DNA from: an uncultured Shinella sp.
GTDB lineage: Bacteria; Pseudomonadota; Alphaproteobacteria; Rhizobiales; Rhizobiaceae
DNA length: 9,360 nt
Assembly: GCA_946481465.1 (NCBI GenBank)
Contig: CAMLOC010000087.1
Location: forward strand, 1 to 9,360
Direction of reading: 5' to 3'
The notes beneath the pieces are model-generated. The model was not told the origin of the DNA and searched no databases. It was given only the letters and a program-made list of their open reading frames with translations. Positions 7,229 to 9,360 of the stretch are shown here, piece by piece; the first letter of the stretch is position 1, and the number at the start of each line of letters is the position of its first letter. The position numbers and the translations under genes were made by a program.

Positions 7229-7248
7229 CTGTTACCCTCAAGCAACAG
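7229..7248. repeat. Inverted repeat, 7-base arms with one wobble
   Basis: On the minus strand CTGTTGC and GTAACAG flank the 6-base loop TTGAGG; pairing has one G-U. It sits 36 bases after the ntrC stop codon. No U-run follows, so termination is doubtful; it could protect the ntrBC 3' end or serve as a binding site. Confidence 0.4.
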
Positions 7249-7252
7249 ATTG
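7243..7252. promoter_or_regulatory. CAA-N4-TTG dyad, possible NtrX site
   Basis: CAACAGATTG is a short palindromic dyad of the CAA-Nx-TTG form, which I recall being reported for Sinorhizobium NtrX binding. Position upstream of ntrY would suit autoregulation of ntrYX. A six-base motif is frequent by chance, so support is weak. Confidence 0.25.
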
Positions 7253-7283
7253 TGGCCAAAATGCAACGCCTCCTGCCGTTAAG

Positions 7284-8738
7284 TCAAGCAGAGCGCGAAC
7301 TTCTGTACACCGACACACCCAGTTCGCGAATTTTCTTGCGCAGCGTGTTGCGGTTGAGGCCGAGCAGGTCGGCGGCCTTGATCTGGTTGCCGCGCGTGGC
7401 GGTCAGGGCGGCGAGGATCAGCGGATATTCCACCTCGGCGAGCACGCGCTCGTAGAGCCCGGCCGGCGGCAGGCCGTCACCAAAACCCGCGAAATACTGC
7501 CGCATGTTCTCCTCTACCGCCTGGGAGATCGAGAGCGAGCCGCTGCGCACCACGGTTTTCTCGATCGGGCTGTCGGGGATATCGGCGCGCAGTTCCGTCT
7601 CGATGATCTCGCGGGTGATGATATCCTGCGGATAGAGCGCGGTGAGCCGGCGCACGACGTTTTCGAGCTCGCGCACATTGCCCGGCCAGGGATGCGCCTT
7701 CATCAGTTCCAGCGCCTCCTGGTCGAAGCGCTTGGCGTCGAGCCCTTCCTTCTCCGCCTGCTGCACGAAATGGCGCACGAGGTCCGGAATGTCCTCCGCC
7801 CGGTCGCGCAGCGGCGGCAGGCGCAGCGGCACGACGTTAAGGCGATAGTAGAGGTCTTCCCGGAAAAGCCCTTGATTTATCGACTGTTTCAAATCCTTGT
7901 TGGTCGCCGCGACGATGCGCACATCGGTGCGGATCGGCGTGCGGCCGCCGACGGTGGTGTATTCGCCCTGCTGGAGCACGCGCAGGAGGCGGGTCTGGGC
8001 GTCCATCGGCATGTCGCCAATCTCGTCGAGGAACAGCGTGCCGCCCTCCGCCTGCTCGAAACGGCCGGTCGAGCGGTTCTGCGCACCGGTAAAGGCGCCC
8101 TTCTCGTGGCCGAACAGTTCCGATTCGATGAGGTCGCGCGGGATCGCCGCCATGTTGATCGCCACGAACGGTCCGTTGCGGCGCTTGCCGTAGTCGTGCA
8201 GCGCGCGGGCCACCAGCTCCTTGCCGGTGCCCGATTCGCCGGTGATCATCAGCGTCAGATCCGTCTGCATCAGACGGGCGAGCACACGGTAGATCTCCTG
8301 CATCGCAGCCGAGCGGCCGACCAGCGGCATGCCGTCCTGCGTGTCGTCGTCGAGCCGCGCGGGCTTGCGCTTCGGCTCGGACAGCGCCCGGCCGATAATA
8401 GCGATCAGCTCGGTAAGGTCGAAGGGTTTCGGCAGATAGTCGTAGGCGCCCTTCTCCGAGGCCTTGATCGCCGTCATGAAGGTGTTTTGCGCGCTCATCA
8501 CGAGCACCGGCAGGTCCGGCCTTGCCTTCTTGATGCGCGGCAGGAGGTCGAAGGCGTTCTCGTCCGGCATCACCACGTCGGTGACGACGATATCGCCCTC
8601 GCCGGCGGCGATCCAGCGCCACAGGGTCGCCGCATTGGAGGTGATGCGCACGTCATAGCCCGCGCGGCTGAGAGCCTGGTTGAGAACCGTGCGGATCGCG
8701 GCATCGTCATCGGCAACGAGGACTGTGGCGCCTGTCAT
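7284..8738 (-). CDS. ntrC: Nitrogen regulation response regulator NtrC (NRI)
   Basis: Sigma-54-dependent activator phosphorylated by NtrB under nitrogen limitation; it turns on glutamine synthetase, ammonium transport and alternative nitrogen source genes. The 484 residues comprise a receiver domain with D10/D11, phospho-acceptor D54, S82 and K104; an AAA+ domain with Walker A GESGTGKE (167-174), the intact GAFTGA loop (214-219), Walker B LFLDEIG (D238, E239), sensor I ATN (278-280), arginine fingers R293/R299 and WPGNVREL (351-358); and a Fis-type helix-turn-helix (about 448-472) ending in [12 protein letters not shown]. All catalytic residues are present, so it should be a fully functional activator. 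I chose the ATG at 8738 over the adjacent TTG at 8741 because AAAGGA lies 8 bases before the ATG and the length matches the Sinorhizobium protein as I remember it. The start shares one base with the ntrB stop (TGATG), implying translational coupling. Confidence 0.98.
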   Translation of the reverse strand: MTGATVLVADDDAAIRTVLNQALSRAGYDVRITSNAATLWRWIAAGEGDIVVTDVVMPDENAFDLLPRIKKARPDLPVLVMSAQNTFMTAIKASEKGAYDYLPKPFDLTELIAIIGRALSEPKRKPARLDDDTQDGMPLVGRSAAMQEIYRVLARLMQTDLTLMITGESGTGKELVARALHDYGKRRNGPFVAINMAAIPRDLIESELFGHEKGAFTGAQNRSTGRFEQAEGGTLFLDEIGDMPMDAQTRLLRVLQQGEYTTVGGRTPIRTDVRIVAATNKDLKQSINQGLFREDLYYRLNVVPLRLPPLRDRAEDIPDLVRHFVQQAEKEGLDAKRFDQEALELMKAHPWPGNVRELENVVRRLTALYPQDIITREIIETELRADIPDSPIEKTVVRSGSLSISQAVEENMRQYFAGFGDGLPPAGLYERVLAEVEYPLILAALTATRGNQIKAADLLGLNRNTLRKKIRELGVSVYRSSRSA

Positions 8739-9360
8739 CAATCATGTCCTTTGGTCTTGGGAAAGTCGTCGTCTTCGCTGACGCCGCGGGAGGCCGGCAT
8801 CAGCACGCGGAAAGTGGTCCGGGAGCCCTGGCTGTCGCATTCGACGATGCCGCCATGCCCGCCGATGATCTTGGCGACCAGCGCGAGGCCGAGGCCCGAG
8901 CCGTTGGTCTTGGTGGTGATGAAGGGGTCGAAGAGATGCGGCAGGAGGTCCGCCGGCACGCCCGGCCCGTTGTCGTGCACGCAGAATTCGAGCGGCAGCG
9001 AGATTTTTTCCCGCGTGCCGGCGACGGAGAGGCGGATGCCGGGGCGATAGGCGGTCGTCAGCAGGATCTCGCCGTCCGGCCGGTCGCCGATCGCCTCGGA
9101 AGCGTTCTTGATGAGGTTGAGGAACACCTGCACCAGCTGGTCGCGATTGGCGAAGACCGGCGGCAGCGACGGGTCGTAGAGCTCGGATATCTTGATGTTG
9201 CGCGCGAACCCCGCCTTGGCGACGATCTTCACATGGTCGAGCACGGAATGGATGTTGAGCGGCACGCGGTCCACCGGCCGTTCGTCGGAAAACACCTCCA
9301 TGCGATCGACCAGCGAGACGATGCGGTCCGTCTCGTCGCAGATGAGCCGCGTCAGCGCCC
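8738..9360 (-). CDS. ntrB: Nitrogen regulation sensor kinase NtrB (NRII), C-terminal part
   Basis: Cytoplasmic histidine kinase/phosphatase that controls NtrC phosphorylation and is itself steered by the PII protein. The open frame enters at the window edge; 206 residues are visible. They cover the end of the dimerisation helices ([20 protein letters not shown], a conserved NtrB segment) and the whole ATPase domain: N-box [11 protein letters not shown]1 DNGPGVP, F-box LFDPFITTK and G2 NGSGLGLA, ending with an acidic DDD tail. The PAS domain and the phospho-acceptor histidine box lie upstream, outside the window. No start is visible; internal ATG codons such as the one at 9301 are not starts. 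Pairing with ntrC directly downstream, with a one-base overlap, makes NtrB rather than NtrY or another kinase the clear call. Confidence 0.97.
   Translation of the reverse strand, partial: ALTRLICDETDRIVSLVDRMEVFSDERPVDRVPLNIHSVLDHVKIVAKAGFARNIKISELYDPSLPPVFANRDQLVQVFLNLIKNASEAIGDRPDGEILLTTAYRPGIRLSVAGTREKISLPLEFCVHDNGPGVPADLLPHLFDPFITTKTNGSGLGLALVAKIIGGHGGIVECDSQGSRTTFRVLMPASRGVSEDDDFPKTKGHD
8747..8752 (-). promoter_or_regulatory. Ribosome binding site deciding the ntrC start
   Basis: AAAGGA (8752-8747), in the last codons of ntrB, is spaced 8 bases from the ATG at 8738. The TTG three bases earlier would have a 5-base spacing, but ATG is the stronger initiator and gives the expected [13 protein letters not shown]-terminus. 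Confidence 0.75.

Larger units (their letters stand above)
7088..7283 (-). other. ntrC-ntrY intergenic leader
   Basis: This 196-base stretch between the ntrC stop and the preferred ntrY start is the widest gap in the window. It holds two short inverted repeats (7229-7248 and 7149-7168) and a CAA-N4-TTG dyad (7243-7252). I see no U-run after either hairpin and no clear -35/-10 pair. The part from 7231 down to 7088 is open in the ntrY frame, so some of it could be coding if a TTG (7222) or ATG (7189) start is used. Confidence 0.5.

Noticed and set aside
7240..7258. Sigma-54-like promoter TGGCC...TTGCT upstream of ntrY
   Set aside because: The GG and GC doublets are 12 bases apart instead of the required 10, so it should not be recognised.
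8736..8741. TTG at 8741 as the ntrC start
   Set aside because: The ATG immediately after it is a stronger initiator at ideal distance from AAAGGA and gives the expected length.
6645..9050. 801-codon plus-strand open frame opposite ntrY, ntrC and ntrB
   Set aside because: It spans three well-supported genes and the ntrC-ntrY gap without any motif of its own.

Overview
The window is a tightly packed, entirely minus-strand block from the chromosome of an alphaproteobacterium, almost certainly a member of the Rhizobiales and most like Rhizobiaceae (Sinorhizobium/Rhizobium/Shinella type). The evidence is the high GC content, the very close match of NtrC, as I remember it, to the 484-residue Sinorhizobium protein, and the gene order ntrB-ntrC-ntrY-ntrX-trkA-dat-hfq-hflX, which I recognise from that order. 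No genus can be fixed from sequence reading alone.

In transcription order (right to left): the 3' two thirds of ntrB (9360-8738, cut by the window edge) and ntrC (8738-7284) form the classical nitrogen two-component pair and share one base in a TGATG junction. A 196-base leader (7283-7088) with two short inverted repeats and a CAA-N4-TTG dyad separates them from a second two-component pair: ntrY, a four-helix membrane sensor kinase (7087-4808), and ntrX (4818-3454), which overlap by 11 bases. Then come trkA, a two-RCK-domain potassium transport regulator (3424-2048, after 29 bases); dat, a D-amino-acid aminotransferase (2035-1172, after 12 bases); a 96-base gap; hfq, the RNA chaperone (1075-833); and the 5' part of hflX, a ribosome-associated GTPase (from about 755, or 836 with a CTG start, to the left edge).

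Functionally this is a regulatory hub. NtrBC and NtrYX sense nitrogen status and, in NtrYX relatives, also redox or cell-envelope signals. TrkA ties in potassium uptake, Dat handles D-amino acids for peptidoglycan or catabolism, and Hfq/HflX act on RNA and ribosomes. Spacing suggests ntrBC, ntrYX-trkA-dat and hfq-hflX are transcriptional sub-blocks, probably with read-through; I see no convincing intrinsic terminator between any of them. There are no RNA genes, mobile elements or CRISPR arrays, and no gene-free stretch over 300 bases. The plus strand carries long open frames, but these are GC-skew shadows.

I did not find a wholly new system. The points most worth a second look are NtrX's lack of the sigma-54-contacting GAFTGA loop, a well-placed ribosome site in front of a CTG start for hflX overlapping the hfq stop, and the dyads in the ntrY leader.
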